From contig CM059198.1 in NCBI GenBank assembly GCA_030323885.1, positions 7,958,086-8,022,085 of the forward strand: a stretch of DNA of 64,000 nucleotides. The letters run 5' to 3'. This DNA comes from Branchipolynoe longqiensis (lineage: Eukaryota > Annelida > Polychaeta > Phyllodocida > Polynoidae). The notes beneath the pieces were generated by a model. It was not told where the DNA came from. It worked only from the letters and a program-made list of their open reading frames with translations, and ran no database searches. Below, piece by piece: positions 1 to 10,506 of the stretch. The stretch's first letter is position 1, and each line of letters opens with the position of its first letter. The translations under genes were made by a program, and so were the position numbers.

Positions 1-1700
1 GGAGCTGTTCACCTGAAATCAACAGATGGAACGGAGACCTTTTCCGACAGCAAGAGAGTTGTGGCAAGATGGAGCGAACACTTCCAGAAGCTACTCAACG
101 TCCCTGGTGACATAGATCACGAAGCTCTGAACAACATCCAGCAGCGCATTACCAAAACATGCCTCGATGAGATTCCAACCATGGATGAGATGGCTAGAGC
201 AATCGCCAGCCTGAAAGATGGCAAAGCACCTGGGGGTGATGGAATTCCTGCCGAGGTATGGAAGCATGGAGGAGACAATCTGCTCAAAAGACTGCACCAA
301 CTAATCACCAATGCCTGGGAGGAGGGTTCTGTACCCCAAGCATGGAAGGATGCCAGCATTGTAACCATCTACAAGAAAGGTGATCGAACAGACTGTGGGA
401 ACTATAGAGGAATCTCTCTTCTTTCCATAGCAGGGAAGATCTTCGCCAGGATCCTACTCAACAGACTATCTATTCACATAACACCTGGTGTAGTTCCAGA
501 GTCACAGTGTGGCTTCAGAGGTAACCGGAGCACTGTGGATATGATATTTTGTCTCCGACAGCTACAAGAAAAGTGCATTGAGCAGGACCGACCACTGTAC
601 ATGGTATTTGTCGATTTCACTAAGGCATTTGATACAGTCGGGAGGACCGGGCTATGGCAGCTACTGAGGAAGTACGGATGCCCAGAGAAGTTCACAACTA
701 TGATCGAGGCTCTACATACAGGAATGATGGCGAACGTTAGTGCTGGAGGGGAAGTCTCGGAATCGTTCGGGGTTACCAATGGGGTCAAGCAAGGTTGTGT
801 ACTGGCCCCCACGCTCTTCTCCATCTTCCTATCAGCAATGCTAGACGAGGCTTTCCGAGACATGGGGGATGGCATCTATATACAGTCCAGACAGAGCGCT
901 GACCTATTCAATGTTGCACACTTCAGAGCGAAGACCAAGACTACTCAGATACTGGTGAGAGAGCTACTATTCGCAGATGACAGTGCACTGGTTGCTCACT
1001 TCTGCATCAAAGAAGTTTGGCCTGAAAATTAACATCAAGAAGACGGAGGTGCTGTACCAACCCAACTCTACAAGAACCCGAGAGGAGGAGATCATGGTTG
1101 ACGGAAACAAGCTGAACTCTGTTCCGGAATTCACCTATCTCGGATGCACAATATCACAGTGATGGACGCATTGATGCTGAGATACAGAGGAGGATGGCCA
1201 AGGCTAGCGCATCTTTCGGCCGACTACGCCAGAGACTCTGGAACAACCACCATGTGTCCATTCGGGTCAAAGGTAAGATCTACCGCGCAATCGTGCTATC
1301 CACCCTACTATACGGAGCCGAGGCCTGGACAGTGTACAGACAGCAGGTGAAAAAGCTGCATGCCTTCATGATGCGACATCTGCGTTCAATCATGAGGCTA
1401 ACCTGGAAGGACAAAGTGACGAATAAGGAAATACTCGAACGGATGGGGCTGCCCTCTATGGAAGATCTTCTGATCAAAAAGAATCTCCGGTGGACTGGAC
1501 ACCTCATGAGGATGTCATCAGACAGGCTACCAAAGCAGATCCTCTATTCTCAACTGTCTTTTGGCTACAGAAAGAGAGGGCGCCCCCGTCTCCGGTTCAA
1601 AGATACCATCAAGAGAAACCTGAAGCTGAGAGACATTAAGACCGACTCATGGACACAACTCTCACAGCAGAGAGCTAAATGGAGAGCGGCAGTCAAGTAA
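1..1700 (+). pseudogene. LINE (non-LTR retrotransposon) ORF2 reverse transcriptase, frameshifted, 5' end outside window
   Basis: Open from base 1 in frame 1 to 1032, so the 5' part (endonuclease expected) lies outside the window. Reverse transcriptase blocks are readable in order: KAPGGDGIPAE, NYRGISLLS, FVDFTKAFD (motif A), GVKQGCVLAPTLFS (motif B) and FADDSAL (motif C with the catalytic DD). A small deletion near 990-1010 moves the frame (next block FGLKINIKKTEV, about 1010-1160), and an indel near 1160 moves it again. The third frame carries DGRIDAEIQRRM, YGAEAWTVYR, RWTGHLMRM and RGRPRLRFKDTIKRNLK and ends in TAA at 1698-1700. All three frames are used in turn, so the copy is dead. The RT sequence and short-repeat tail resemble RTE/Jockey-type LINEs; the clade is not settled. 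Confidence 0.93.
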
Positions 1701-1760
1701 TGAAAGCAGTCTTTGTCGCATCGCGACCGACAGCATGATGATGATGATGATGACCATGAT
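1681..1760 (+). mobile_element. LINE 3' end with (GAT)n tail
   Basis: Follows the last ORF2 codons directly: a short 3' UTR (TCGCATCGCGACCGACAGCA) ends in tandem GAT triplets, the kind of simple-repeat tail seen in RTE-like LINEs. Nearly the same ~70 bp ends the family D repeats near 9007, 22375, 42530 and 57070. Confidence 0.85.
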
Positions 1761-2765
1761 GATGTGGCATCCTGGTGTGGTTGCATGGTGGTGTGGTGGT
1801 GTGTTGTCGTGGTGGCATGGTGGCGTGGTGGCATGGTGGTGTGGTGGTGTGGTGGTGTAGTGTCATTGTGGCATGGTGGAGTGGTGGCATGGTGACATGG
1901 TGACATGGTGGCATGGTGGCATGGTGGCATGCTGGCATGGTGGTGTGGTGGCGTGGTGGCGTGGTGGTGTAGTGGTGCGGTGGTGTGGCGGTGTGGTGGC
2001 GTGGTGGCATGGTGGCATGGTGCCATGGTGGCATTGTGGCTTTGTGGCGTGGCGGTGTGGTGGCATGGTGGCGTGGTGGCATGGTGTCGTGGTGGCGTGG
2101 CGGTGTGGGGGTGTGGTGGTGTGGTGGCGCGGTGGGGTGGTGGCGATGTGACATGGTGGCTCTGTGACGTGGTGGCTCTGTGGCGCAATGGTGTGGTGGC
2201 ATGGTTGTGTGGTGGTGCGGTGGTGTGGTGGCACTGTGGCGTCGTGGCATGGTGGTGCAGTGGCAACGTGGTGTGGAGGAATGGTTGTGTGGTGGCGCAT
2301 TATCACAGTGGCATGGTGGTGTGGTGGTTCTGTGGCGCGGTGGCATGGTTGCACTGTGACACGGTGACACTGTGGCATGGTGGCGTGGTGGTGTGGTGGC
2401 CCAGTGATGTTATGGTGTGGTAGTGTGGTGGTGTGGTGGCACTGTGATGCGGTGGTGCTGTGATGTGGTGGCATGGTGGCATGGTGATGTGGTGGCGCTG
2501 TAACATGGTGGTGTGGTGGTGCTGTGATGTGGTGGCACTGTGATGCGGTGGTGTGGTGGTGTGGTGCGTAGTGGCATGGTGGTGTGGTGGCGCTGTGATG
2601 CGGGGGCAATGTGACATGGTGGCGTGGTGGCATGGTGGCACTGTGATGCGGTAGCATGGTGGCGCTATGATGCGGTCACGTGGTGGTGCTGTGACGTGGT
2701 GGCGCTGTGACGTGGTGGCGTGGAGCGGTTGTATCGCGGTGACACGGTGTTGCTGTGTCGTGGTG
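1760..2765. repeat. GT-rich minisatellite, GTGGTGGCATGG type
   Basis: About 1 kb of degenerate 6-12 bp units (TGGTGTGGTGGCATGGTGGC). It begins immediately after the LINE (GAT)n tail. Long His/Thr/Pro reading frames on the minus strand are by-products of the repeat. Confidence 0.9.
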
Positions 2766-2774
2766 GACGAATCT

Positions 2775-3068
2775 GCAGAGCATACGCGAGATCGGGAGTT
2801 CGGTTCCCAGTCAAGTCAAAGCAGTGTCTTACAAAATTTATCCATGTCGCTTCCTAGCCTGGCGCTCCGCATTATTAGGATAGGACAAGGACTGGTTAGC
2901 TCAGTGTCAGGATAATGTGACTGAGTGGGATATTGGGTCATGGTGTCGGTGGCTTGATTTCCGAGTGGGGTAGCACTATAAAGTCACCATGAGTGTGCAC
3001 TGTCACAAGTCGGTACCCATCCTGATATACCCCAGATTTTGTAAAACTCCAACAGGCAATCAACCATC
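2775..3068 (+). mobile_element. SINE-A copy
   Basis: Typical SINE-A body: CTTCCTAGCCTGGCGCTC, then a GGATAGGACAAGGACTGGTT block, GACTGAGTGGGATATTGGGT, CACTATAAAGTCACCATGAG, and the 3' end CCATCCTGATAT...GTAAAACTCCAACA. The 5' side keeps only the box-B-like GAGTTCGGTTCCCAGTC part of the tRNA-like head. About 25 full or partial copies of this family occur in the window. Confidence 0.85.
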
Positions 3069-3185
3069 TCGCAGAGTTGAATACAATTGCAGCACGTGAC
3101 AAAGCTGATTGGGATCGGATGGCCACTGTACTTAACAAGTGCAAGGGATTGTGGGAAGGTTCAGCGTGTTGGGGCTGAAACTGGT

Positions 3186-3577
3186 AGCAGCTTGATAGTG
3201 TCATGTGGGTGGTGCAAATGGGAAATAGTGCGCCTAGTGTGGGAGTCGAACCCACGTCACTTGCATTCCGCGCTCATAGCAGCTTGATAGTGTCGTGGGG
3301 GGGGGGTGATGTAAATAGGAAATATTGCGCCTAGAGCGGGAATCGAACCCACGTCTCTTGCATTCCGCGCTCATAGCAGCTTGATAGTGTCGTGGGGGTG
3401 ATGTAAATAGGAAATATTGCGCCTAGAGCGGGAATCGAACCCACGTCTCTTGCATTCCGCGCTCATAGCAGCTTGATAGTGTTGTGGGGGGGGGGGTGAT
3501 GTAAATATGAAACATTGCACCTAGACCTGGAATCGAACCCACGTCTCTTGCATTCCGCGCTCATAGCAGCTTGATAG
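3186..3577 (-). repeat. ~95-bp tandem amplification of a TRIM LTR end plus flank
   Basis: AGCAGCTTGATAG recurs at 3186, 3278, 3375, 3467 and 3565 (spacing 92, 97, 92, 98). Each unit joins that flank to the inner part of a TRIM LTR (reverse strand: GGGTGATGTAAATAGGAAAT, box-B-like ATCGAACCCACG, TTGCATTCCGCGCTCA). The last unit is continuous with the TRIM copy at 3578. Confidence 0.8.
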
Positions 3578-4062
3578 TGTCATGGGGGGGTGATGTAAAT
3601 AGGAAATATTGCACCTAGAGCGGGAATCGAATCCACATCTCTTGCATTCCGTGCTAACCATTACAACACCTAGGCTCCCTGATGTCACCACCTTATCCAT
3701 GCCTAGCTGGCCATGCGGACCCTTGCCTGAGAGGTTAGTGCAGACTACTAGACACATCGTCCTGGAATTGTAAGGGCTTTAAATGGTCATTTAATGCTTA
3801 CAATTACATACATACGGGCAATGCACTTGCATATACATATATACACAGGGTAGATTCAATGATCATACAGTGTGTAGCTTGTACAGGATCCTGGTCTCGG
3901 CAACCAGTGTCATGGGGGGAAATATTGCGCCTACAGCGGGAATCAAAACCACATTTCTTGGATTCCAGACCGGTGTCCTGACCATTACACTACCTAGGTT
4001 TCTTGATGTCACCACCCTACCTACTCCTAGCTGGCTATGTGGGTCATTGTCAGATGAGTACA
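3578..4062 (-). mobile_element. TRIM (miniature LTR-type element) with tRNA-like LTRs, degraded
   Basis: Two direct LTR units (about 3578-3753 and 3908-4062) flank a ~150-bp internal part. On the minus strand the internal part starts one base after the upstream LTR with TGGTTGCCGAGACCAGG, one base off the family's primer-binding-site consensus. The LTR at 3908-4062 is shortened by small deletions. Confidence 0.75.
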
Positions 4063-4084
4063 TAGTGAGGCGCTATAGCTTGAG

Positions 4085-5180
4085 GAGGGGAGGGGGTTAG
4101 GTACTAGGAGTAGTGGGTGTGGGAAGGGGAGGGGGATTGGCACTAGGATTAGGGGGGTGTGGGGAGGGGTGGGGGATAGGCACTAGGAAGTAGGGGGTAT
4201 GGGGAGGGGTGGGGATTTGCACTAGGAGTAAGGGTGTGGGGGAGGGGTGGGGATATTTGCACTCGAAGTGGGGCATGTGGAGGGCGTGGGGGGATTGGCA
4301 CTAGGAGTAGGAGGTATGGGGAGGGTTGGGGGTTGGCACTAGGAGTAGGTGGTGTGGGGAGGGGTGGGGGGATTGGCACTAGGAGTAGAGGGTGTGGGAA
4401 GGGGAGGGGGATTGGCACGAGACGTAGGGGGTGTGGGAAGGGGAGGGGGATTGGCATTAGGAGTAGAGGGTATGGGGAGGGGTGTGGGATTGGCACTAGG
4501 AGTAGGGGGTGGATGGAGGGTGGGGGGATTGGCACTACGTGTAGGGGGTATGGGGAGGGGAGGGGGGATTGGCACTAGGAGTAAGGGGAATGGGGAGGGG
4601 TGGGGGTATTGGAAAGGAAAAGGAGACCTGGAAAGTGGGCCATAGGGAGGCGAAGTGAGGTGAGAGGGGTGGTGGAGGGAAAGTGGAGTGGGAAGAGAGG
4701 GCGGTGTGGAGGGAGAGGAGGTAGGGAGGTTGGGGAGTGGTGAGATGGAAGTGGTGAGAGAAGAGAACTCAGAAGAGAGGAATTGGGAATGGAGGGGAAG
4801 TTGGGGAGATGGGAAGGTAGGGAGGGAGGGAAGTGGGGGGAAATGGGAGGTTGGAGGCTGGGGAGGCAGGGAGAAAGTGGAAGTCGGAAGAAAGGATGTG
4901 TGAGGGAGGGGATGTGGGGGAGAGGGGGAGGGAGGAGGTGGGAAGAGAAGGGAGGTGAGGAGAGGAGGGTGGTGGGGAGAGGAAGGAGGTGGGGAGAGAG
5001 GGGGTATTAGGAGAGGCGTAGGGGGGAATGATAGGAGGTTGGTAGAGAGCAAAGGTAGGGAAGTGGGGAGGTGGGAGAGGTGTGGAGGTGGCGGAGGTGT
5101 GGGGGGGGGGCGGGGAGGTGGGGTAGGTGTGAAGATGGACAGGTGGGAAGTGGGGAGAGAAGGGGAAGGATGAAGAGTGA
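4085..5180. repeat. G-rich minisatellite, about 39-bp units, then purine-only tract
   Basis: 4090-4620 repeats a unit built on ATTGGCACTAGGAGTAGGGG and GGTATGGGGAGGGGTGGGGG. 4620-5175 degenerates to GGGAGG/GGAAG purine sequence, with a G9CG4 run near 5101-5115. Strong quadruplex potential on the plus strand. No gene seen. Confidence 0.9.
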
Positions 5181-5278
5181 CAGTGGTCAGGTGCCGGTTA
5201 TTTTATATCCAGTAAATGAATGTTTAGTAAATGATGCCGCCTGCAATACGACACTGATATAATATGTGTGTGGGTTTG

Positions 5279-5635
5279 TTTGTTGTTGTTTTACATTCTA
5301 GCAACATCTAAGGTCATATCAGGGTGCATACCGACTTGTGACAGTGCGCACTCATGGCGACTTTATGGTGCTTTACCACTGGAAGACCAGGCCACCAGCA
5401 TCATGACCTGATATCCCACTCAGTCACATTATCCTGAAACTGAGCCATCCAGTCCTTGCCCTATCGTAATAATGTGGAGTGCCTGGCTAGGAAGGGCCAA
5501 GTGTCAATTTGTAAGTCATTGGTTTGACTAGACCAGGGTTTGAAACCACGAAACCCATGAACCTATTGGTTTGGATCCCCCAAGCTCCCAAAACAGGAGA
5601 CGGACGGTCACCTCATTAGGGCACCCTGTCTGGGC
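5279..5635 (-). mobile_element. SINE-A copy with tRNA-like head remnant
   Basis: Reverse-strand SINE-A. It begins with the tail TTTACATTCTAGCAACATCT, passes through GCGACTTTATGGTGC, CCCACTCAGTCACATTATCC and TGCCTGGCTAGGAAG, and ends near 5635 in a decayed tRNA-like head. Confidence 0.85.
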
Positions 5636-5652
5636 AAGTGTATGCGTATATA

Positions 5653-5820
5653 CAGTAAAACTTTCCTAACCGACCACCTCCACAGACCGACCACTCCCCT
5701 ATACCGATCGCTTTATTTGGCTCTCAACAATACCATCGTAACCATATTCTAACTCCATAAACCGACCACCTCCGTAAATCGACCGGTTCCAATGTCAGTC
5801 GATTTAGAGAGGTTTTACTG
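5653..5820. mobile_element. pogo/Tigger-type MITE
   Basis: Inverted ends CAGTAAAACTTTCCTAACCG and, reversed, CAGTAAAACCTCTCTAAATC are flanked by TA on both sides (5651-5652, 5821-5822). CAGT termini and a TA target are typical of pogo/Tigger elements. 168 bp, non-coding. Confidence 0.8.
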
Positions 5821-5829
5821 TATACATAA

Positions 5830-6025
5830 ACCGGGGAGCTGCCCGGGACCGGAAGTGGTCGGATGTTCATGAGCCGCTGAAAGCGACGCGGCGATAATTC
5901 ACGCTGACCGCGGCGCATTGTTCAGAACGAGGCGACCGCGGGAGGTGTTTCGCTGCCGCTGATTGGTCGAGAGTGGAAGGGACCCGGGAAAGAAGCCGGA
6001 CGGAGCCTAGGGGAGCAACGGGTGG
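5830..6025. other. Single-copy CpG-rich stretch
   Basis: Dense in CpG (GAAAGCGACGCGGCGATAAT, GACCGCGGCGCATTG) and carries GCTGATTGGTCGA, an inverted CCAAT-type motif. It looks unlike its repeat neighbours and could be an old promoter fragment, but no transcript or coding exon is evident next to it. Confidence 0.3.
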
Positions 6026-6990
6026 GGGAGGGAGAGAATGTGGGTGGGGTTTGAGGATGGTGGGAGTGGTGTGAGGGTGGTGGAGGAGATGGTGATGGTG
6101 ATGGGAATGGTGGTGGTGGGGTCTGGCCATGGTAGGAGGTGGTTGTATTGTTGGTGGTGGTGGGTGTGGAGGTAATGATGTGAATGATGGTGGTGGTCTG
6201 GGCATGGTACTGGTGGTTGTATTGGGGGTAGTGGTGGTGGTGGTGGAGGTAACTGGGCATGGTACTGGTAGTTGTATTGGTGGTGGTGGTGGTGGTGGAG
6301 GTAACTGGGCATGGTACTGGTAGTTGTATTCGTGGTGGTGGTGGTGGTGGTGGTGGAGGTAACTGGGCATGGTGCTGGTAGTTGTACAGGTGGTGGTGGA
6401 GGTGGAGGTAATTATGGGAATGGTAGTGGTGGTCTGGGCATGGAAGGTGGTGGTTGTATTGTTGTTGGTGGTGGTGGTTGTTTTGGTTGTGGAGGTAATG
6501 ATGGGAATGGTTCTGGCGGTCTGGGCATGGTACTGGTGGTTGTATTGGTGGTGGTGGTGGAGGTAATGATGATGGGAATGGTGGGGTTGCGGGTGGTGTT
6601 GAGAGTGATGATGGGAGACTGTGGCGTGGTGGTGTGGGAGCTGGGTGTGGTGATGGGAGTGGTGGTCGGGGTGGGGGTAGTGTTGGCGGTGGGGGTGAAG
6701 ATGGGAGTGGTGGGGGGTGGGGGGTGTTGAGAGTGATGATGGAAGAGAGTGGCGTAGTGCTGATGAAGCTGGGGGTGATGATGAGAGTGGTGGTCGGGGT
6801 GAGGGTAGGGTTGGCGGTGGGGGTGAAGATGGGGGTGCTAGGGGTCGGGTTTTTTTTGAGAGTGATGATGGGAGTGGTGGGGGTCGGGGGCGGTGTTGAG
6901 AGTGATGATGGGAGATGTTGACGTAGTGGTGTGGGAGAATGGTCTGAAGATGGGGCTGGTGGGGCTGGTGGTGGTAGTAGTGTTGGCGGT
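6025..6990. repeat. GGT-rich minisatellite, two unit types
   Basis: 6180-6570 repeats units of about 60 bp (AACTGGGCATGGTACTGGTA with GTTGTATTGGTGGTGGTGG). 6590-6990 repeats GAGAGTGATGATGGGAG with GTGGTCGGGGTGGGGGT. Gly/Val plus-strand and Thr/His/Pro minus-strand frames are artefacts. Confidence 0.9.
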
Positions 6991-7029
6991 GGGTCTTGGG
7001 GTAGGGATCGGCTGGAAGATGGCGCTGGC

Positions 7030-7225
7030 AGTGTGACTGTGAGTGATAGGTTTTTCAAACATTTATTCATAGAGCTTATCCAGGGTAGTATGGGGGTCGG
7101 GGAGGTGGAGGGCCGGGCCTGGAGTCTACCCATTGTTGCCGGCCCTGGTAGCCCATCCTCCCGGCACCCGGTCACCCAGCGCTTCCCGGAGGGAGGTGCT
7201 TGTGGACCAAGTGGGTTCAGAGTAC
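7030..7225 (-). other. Possible retroelement 3' end
   Basis: On the minus strand, GGATAAGCTCTATGAATAAA follows a GC-rich segment and contains AATAAA, similar in style to L2/CR1-type LINE or SINE tails. No second copy is in the window, so this is tentative. Confidence 0.3.
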
Positions 7226-7248
7226 AATATTATAGGTACATTAGTTGA

Positions 7249-7632
7249 TTAAAGTTGCATAGTCCCATGGTTTTGTGTTTTTCTTGTTCTGAGATAAATA
7301 TATTATGTTGATCGTTATTAATCTATATTAATCTATATTAATCTATATTAATTAACCTCGAAGTAACTTTTGTTTTAAATGATTAACGTTTTGAGATATT
7401 TGAAGTGCAAATATGCTCAAATAATTCTGGCAAACACGCGAAAGGTCTGACACCATATACTTCTGCCGAAATAGGTTTGATTAAATTGCCTCAATATTCC
7501 ATTATATGTGGCAACAAATGCTTAATGAGGGCACCAGTATCTACCTCTACGTTACACATCTAACAATCAAATCTAGGTCAGTATTTGTTGGTTTTGAAAA
7601 TGTTATGCTTTCATCGGACTATGCAGCTTTCA
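7249..7632. mobile_element. MITE-3 copy (AGYTGCATAGTCYGATG termini)
   Basis: Left end TTAAAGTTGCATAGTCCCAT, right end CATCGGACTATGCAGCTTTC. It contains three tandem copies of ATCTATATTA. Other MITE-3 copies: 13195, 26854, 32540. TAA next to the ends suggests a TWA-type target. Confidence 0.8.
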
Positions 7633-7641
7633 GCAGAGTAA

Positions 7642-8136
7642 AGCCCCAGTCACACAGACCCGGATCAGAGGCCGGACGAGACCCGGACCATCATCCGGGG
7701 TGGTCCGTGGCAATCCAGGGTGATATGTGGCTTGTCCATGGCTCGTCCGTTGTGATTCAGCATGATCCGGCGTGATCCGGCATGATCGGTGTCTGGTCTG
7801 GGGTAACCCCGGATGTTTTAAAATGTATAAAACATCGGGGCGGTTCGGGGCATCCGGGCTCAATCCGGCATGGTAGTAGTAGTAGTAGTAGTAGTAGTAG
7901 CGAAACAGCCCATGGACCACCCCCAGACAGCCGGGACAGGCCCTGGTTCACCCCTGGACTACCGGGACCACCCAGGACCACCCGCGGATCGCACCGGCCG
8001 GGTACGTGTGACTGCGAGGCAAACAACGACGAAAATAGAGATTTTATCAGGGGCTGTCCGGGACAGTCCAGGCGACTGGTCCGGGGTTGGTCCAGCTCAA
8101 AATCCGGGGCTCATCCGGGTAGGTGTGACTGGGGCT
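7642..8136. mobile_element. Harbinger-like MITE, CCGG-motif family
   Basis: Ends AGCCCCAGTCACAC and GTGTGACTGGGGCT are perfect inverted repeats, flanked by TAA duplications (7639-7641, 8137-8139). The interior is packed with GGAC/ATCCGG/CCCGG words in both orientations plus a (GTA)n run at about 7870-7900. 495 bp, no coding capacity. Confidence 0.88.
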
Positions 8137-8284
8137 TAAATTTCAATAGCGGACAATTGGTCTTCCTTATTCCATTGCGCCTTGCCTTCTCCTAGTAATG
8201 GCAATTGCCAGGATAGGTAGCAACAAGTATAAACTTCACCCATTCTCCTTCCTTTCCATGTCTGCATCTCTCCTGTATCGTTAA

Positions 8285-8905
8285 AGCCCCACTCACACAT
8301 ACCCGGACGAGCCCCGGATTTTTAGCCGGACCACCCCCGGACCAGTCCCCAGGACTGTCCCGGAGAGCCCAGAATAAAATCGCTATTTTTGGTAAATTTG
8401 GCCTTGCTCTCACACCTACCCAGACAAGCCATGGTCTACCCACGGACCACAGCATGGGCAACCCGTGGACTACTCGGTGTAGCCACGGATTAGTCCCGGA
8501 TCAGTCCCGGACAACCCCGGACGATCCCCGGACGACCACCAGACTACTCCCAGATAGCCCGGAGTATAAAATGACCCGGACTGCTCCGGACGAGACACGG
8601 ACGACCCCCGGACAACACATGGACTACCCGGATGAGTCACGGATCACACACGGATGATGCCGGTTAACCCCGGATTGCAATATTCCCCGTATTGGCCCAG
8701 ATCACCCCGGTTGTTGTAAACATTTTAAAACATCCGTGGCGGACCATGGATGAGGCCGGACCAGCCAAGGATCACCAAGGATCCCCAAGGATCCCCAAGG
8801 ACCAGCCATGGATGAGCCACGGATCACACTGAATCGCCACGGACCACGCCGGATCACTGTCCGGTGCTCATCCGGCCCCTCATCCGGGTAGGTGTGTCCT
8901 AGGCT
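8285..8905. mobile_element. Harbinger-like MITE, CCGG-motif family, second copy
   Basis: Ends AGCCCCACTCACAC and GTGTGTCCTAGGCT, flanked by TAA (8282-8284) and TCA (8906-8908), one mismatch. The interior repeats CCCGGAC, CACGGAT and ACCCCGG. A sequence at 8408-8420 (CTCTCACACCTAC) resembles another terminus, so this copy may be composite. Confidence 0.8.
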
Positions 8906-9004
8906 TCACCCTATAGCACCCACACACACTCTTCTTCAAATTGCAAAAGCTCTGTACTTTAAATCCTGATGCCTTCCTTTGAACAGTTTTCCTTTACCCC
9001 AACT

Positions 9005-9410
9005 GACTCATCATCATCATAGTGCTGTTGGTCGTGATGCGACAAAGACTGCTTTCATTAATTTCATGAAAGCTGCCTGCAAAAGTGTTGAAGTACTGCT
9101 GGCTTTTGCAAGTTACCAGCGGCACTCTCTCGGGGAGCAAATAGAGGTCTCACACCGGCAAGAACATGTCCAGACAGGCGGAAAACTATTTATCCCTGCA
9201 CTGGCTGGTCGGGAGATGATGGGAGTTTCATACATCAACCGCCCTTAATGCTGCCACAGTGACATGGTTTTCTGTTTAGGGTTTGCTCCCTTAACCTTCG
9301 GTTCTGTCAAGAACCTGTCCCACAAGGCAGTGCTTTAGAACTCTGCAGTGCAGGGGCGTCAAACTCCCTGAGCTATTGCAATACCTGCAGTACCCATGTA
9401 CTGACTCACA
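9005..9410 (-). mobile_element. Family D non-autonomous repeat sharing LINE tail
   Basis: Reverse orientation: (ATC)n then GTCGTGATGCGACAAAGACT match the tail of the LINE at 1700. The body has GAAAGCTGCCTGCAAAAGTG, CACCGGCAAGAACATGTC, GGTTTGCTCCCTTA and AACTCCCTGAGC. It lacks the CTGCCGCTCTCC segment kept in other copies. Confidence 0.85.
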
Positions 9411-9429
9411 CCCACATATATAGCTAGGC

Positions 9430-9470
9430 TAGAAAGCGACAAGTATCAATTTTGGTAGAGTCAAACTAAT
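9430..9470 (-). mobile_element. SINE-A fragment
   Basis: GCTAGGAAGCGACAAGTATCAATTTTG-type SINE-A sequence (here GCTAGAAAGCGACAAGTATC), cut off by the foldback element. Confidence 0.6.
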
Positions 9471-10199
9471 CAGGGCCCGTATGCAGGAGTCGGTGGTATT
9501 CGGGGGTAGCAAGCCAAAATGGTGGTAGGAGACAATTTCCCGGGTAGGGGCGAAAAATGGTATGCACGAGGTGGTGATAGGCCTAACACCAAAAGCTTAA
9601 CCGGGGTTACCCTACCCCTGATAAATAGGAGGTATAGCGAGTTCATTAGGCCCAAATCTATTCGATGCTGTCATATTTAACAGAATTACATACGCAATAA
9701 GTGAAATTTCATGAAATTAACCCTAAATTCGAAGCAATATTAACACTGCCGCCACAACGGCAGCGATATTAATATTTATATTTTCGAATCGACAAACGTA
9801 AAGTAAACAAATCGCCGCCACCACCGTATCGATGTCTCTTTCCATACTGGCGGCGGCGGCGGTTGCTTGCATTCGTCGATTCGAAAATATTAATATTGCT
9901 GCCGTTGTGGTGGCAGCATTAATATTGCTTCGAATTTAGGGTAAATTTCATGAAATATCACGTATTGCATATGTAATTCTGTTAAATATGATAGCATTTA
10001 ATAGATTTGAGCCTAATATATGACTACAAACGCAGAGGGATTTCCTAAATCTATAAATAACTGCACATGTAGCTATAATCAAAGTGCTACGCGCTCCTGC
10101 ATACCACTTGACACAGTTCCTGACATCGGCGATAGCTACCCGGTAATAGGCTGTAACACCAAAACCCGCTACCACCGACTCCTGCATACAGGCCCAGTT
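9471..10199. mobile_element. Foldback (long inverted repeat) element
   Basis: Outer ends GGGCCCGTATGCAGGAGTCG and, reversed, GGGCCTGTATGCAGGAGTCG. The arms continue inward: TCATATTTAACAGAATTACA against TGTAATTCTGTTAAATATGA, CCCTAAATTCGAAGCAATAT against ATATTGCTTCGAATTTAGGG, TTTTCGAATCGAC against GTCGATTCGAAAA. The loop holds GGCGGCGGCGGCGG. The outer end resembles Harbinger termini; the flanks are TAA and TTA. Confidence 0.82.
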
Positions 10200-10202
10200 A
10201 TA

Positions 10203-10440
10203 CAGTTATACTTGTCGTTTCCTAGCCAGGCCCTCGGCATTATTAGGATAGAGCAAGGACTCGTTACCTCAGTGCCAATATAATCTGACTGAGTGAGATA
10301 TCAAATCATAGTACAATCGGCTTGATCTCCCAGTGTGGCAGCTCTATAAAGTATCCATGAGTGCACACTCTCACCAATAGCTACCCGTCCTGAGATGACC
10401 TCAGATGTTGCCAGGACGTAAAATGCCAACCAACCAACCA
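10203..10440 (+). mobile_element. SINE-A copy, 5' truncated
   Basis: TTGTCGTTTCCTAGCCAGGC, ATTAGGATAGAGCAAGGACT, GACTGAGTGAGATATC, TCTATAAAGTATCCATGAGT, GTTGCCAGGACGTAAAATGC. Confidence 0.8.
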
Positions 10441-10506
10441 TATATAGCTAGTTTCCAAACTCGGACCGTATAGAAAATATATAACTATTTTGTTTCTAAT
10501 TGTATA

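Noticed and set aside
1565..2657. Long His/Thr/Pro-rich reading frames on the minus strand
   Set aside because: They follow the GTGGTGGCATGG array in several overlapping frames at once; compositional artefact.
4149..5052. Ser/Pro-rich minus-strand frame of 237 codons
   Set aside because: Translation of a G-rich minisatellite; no start context or domain.
5922..7175. 417-codon Pro/His/Thr frame
   Set aside because: Spans the GGT minisatellite with alternative frames equally open; no non-repeat coding part.
8979..9248. Antisense frame FMKAACKSVEVLLAFASYQ shared by family D copies (also 22428-22637, 42326-42655)
   Set aside because: Looks conserved, but by eye the 9 kb and 22 kb copies differ more often at replacement than at silent sites, as expected of neutral repeat divergence; antisense to the element.
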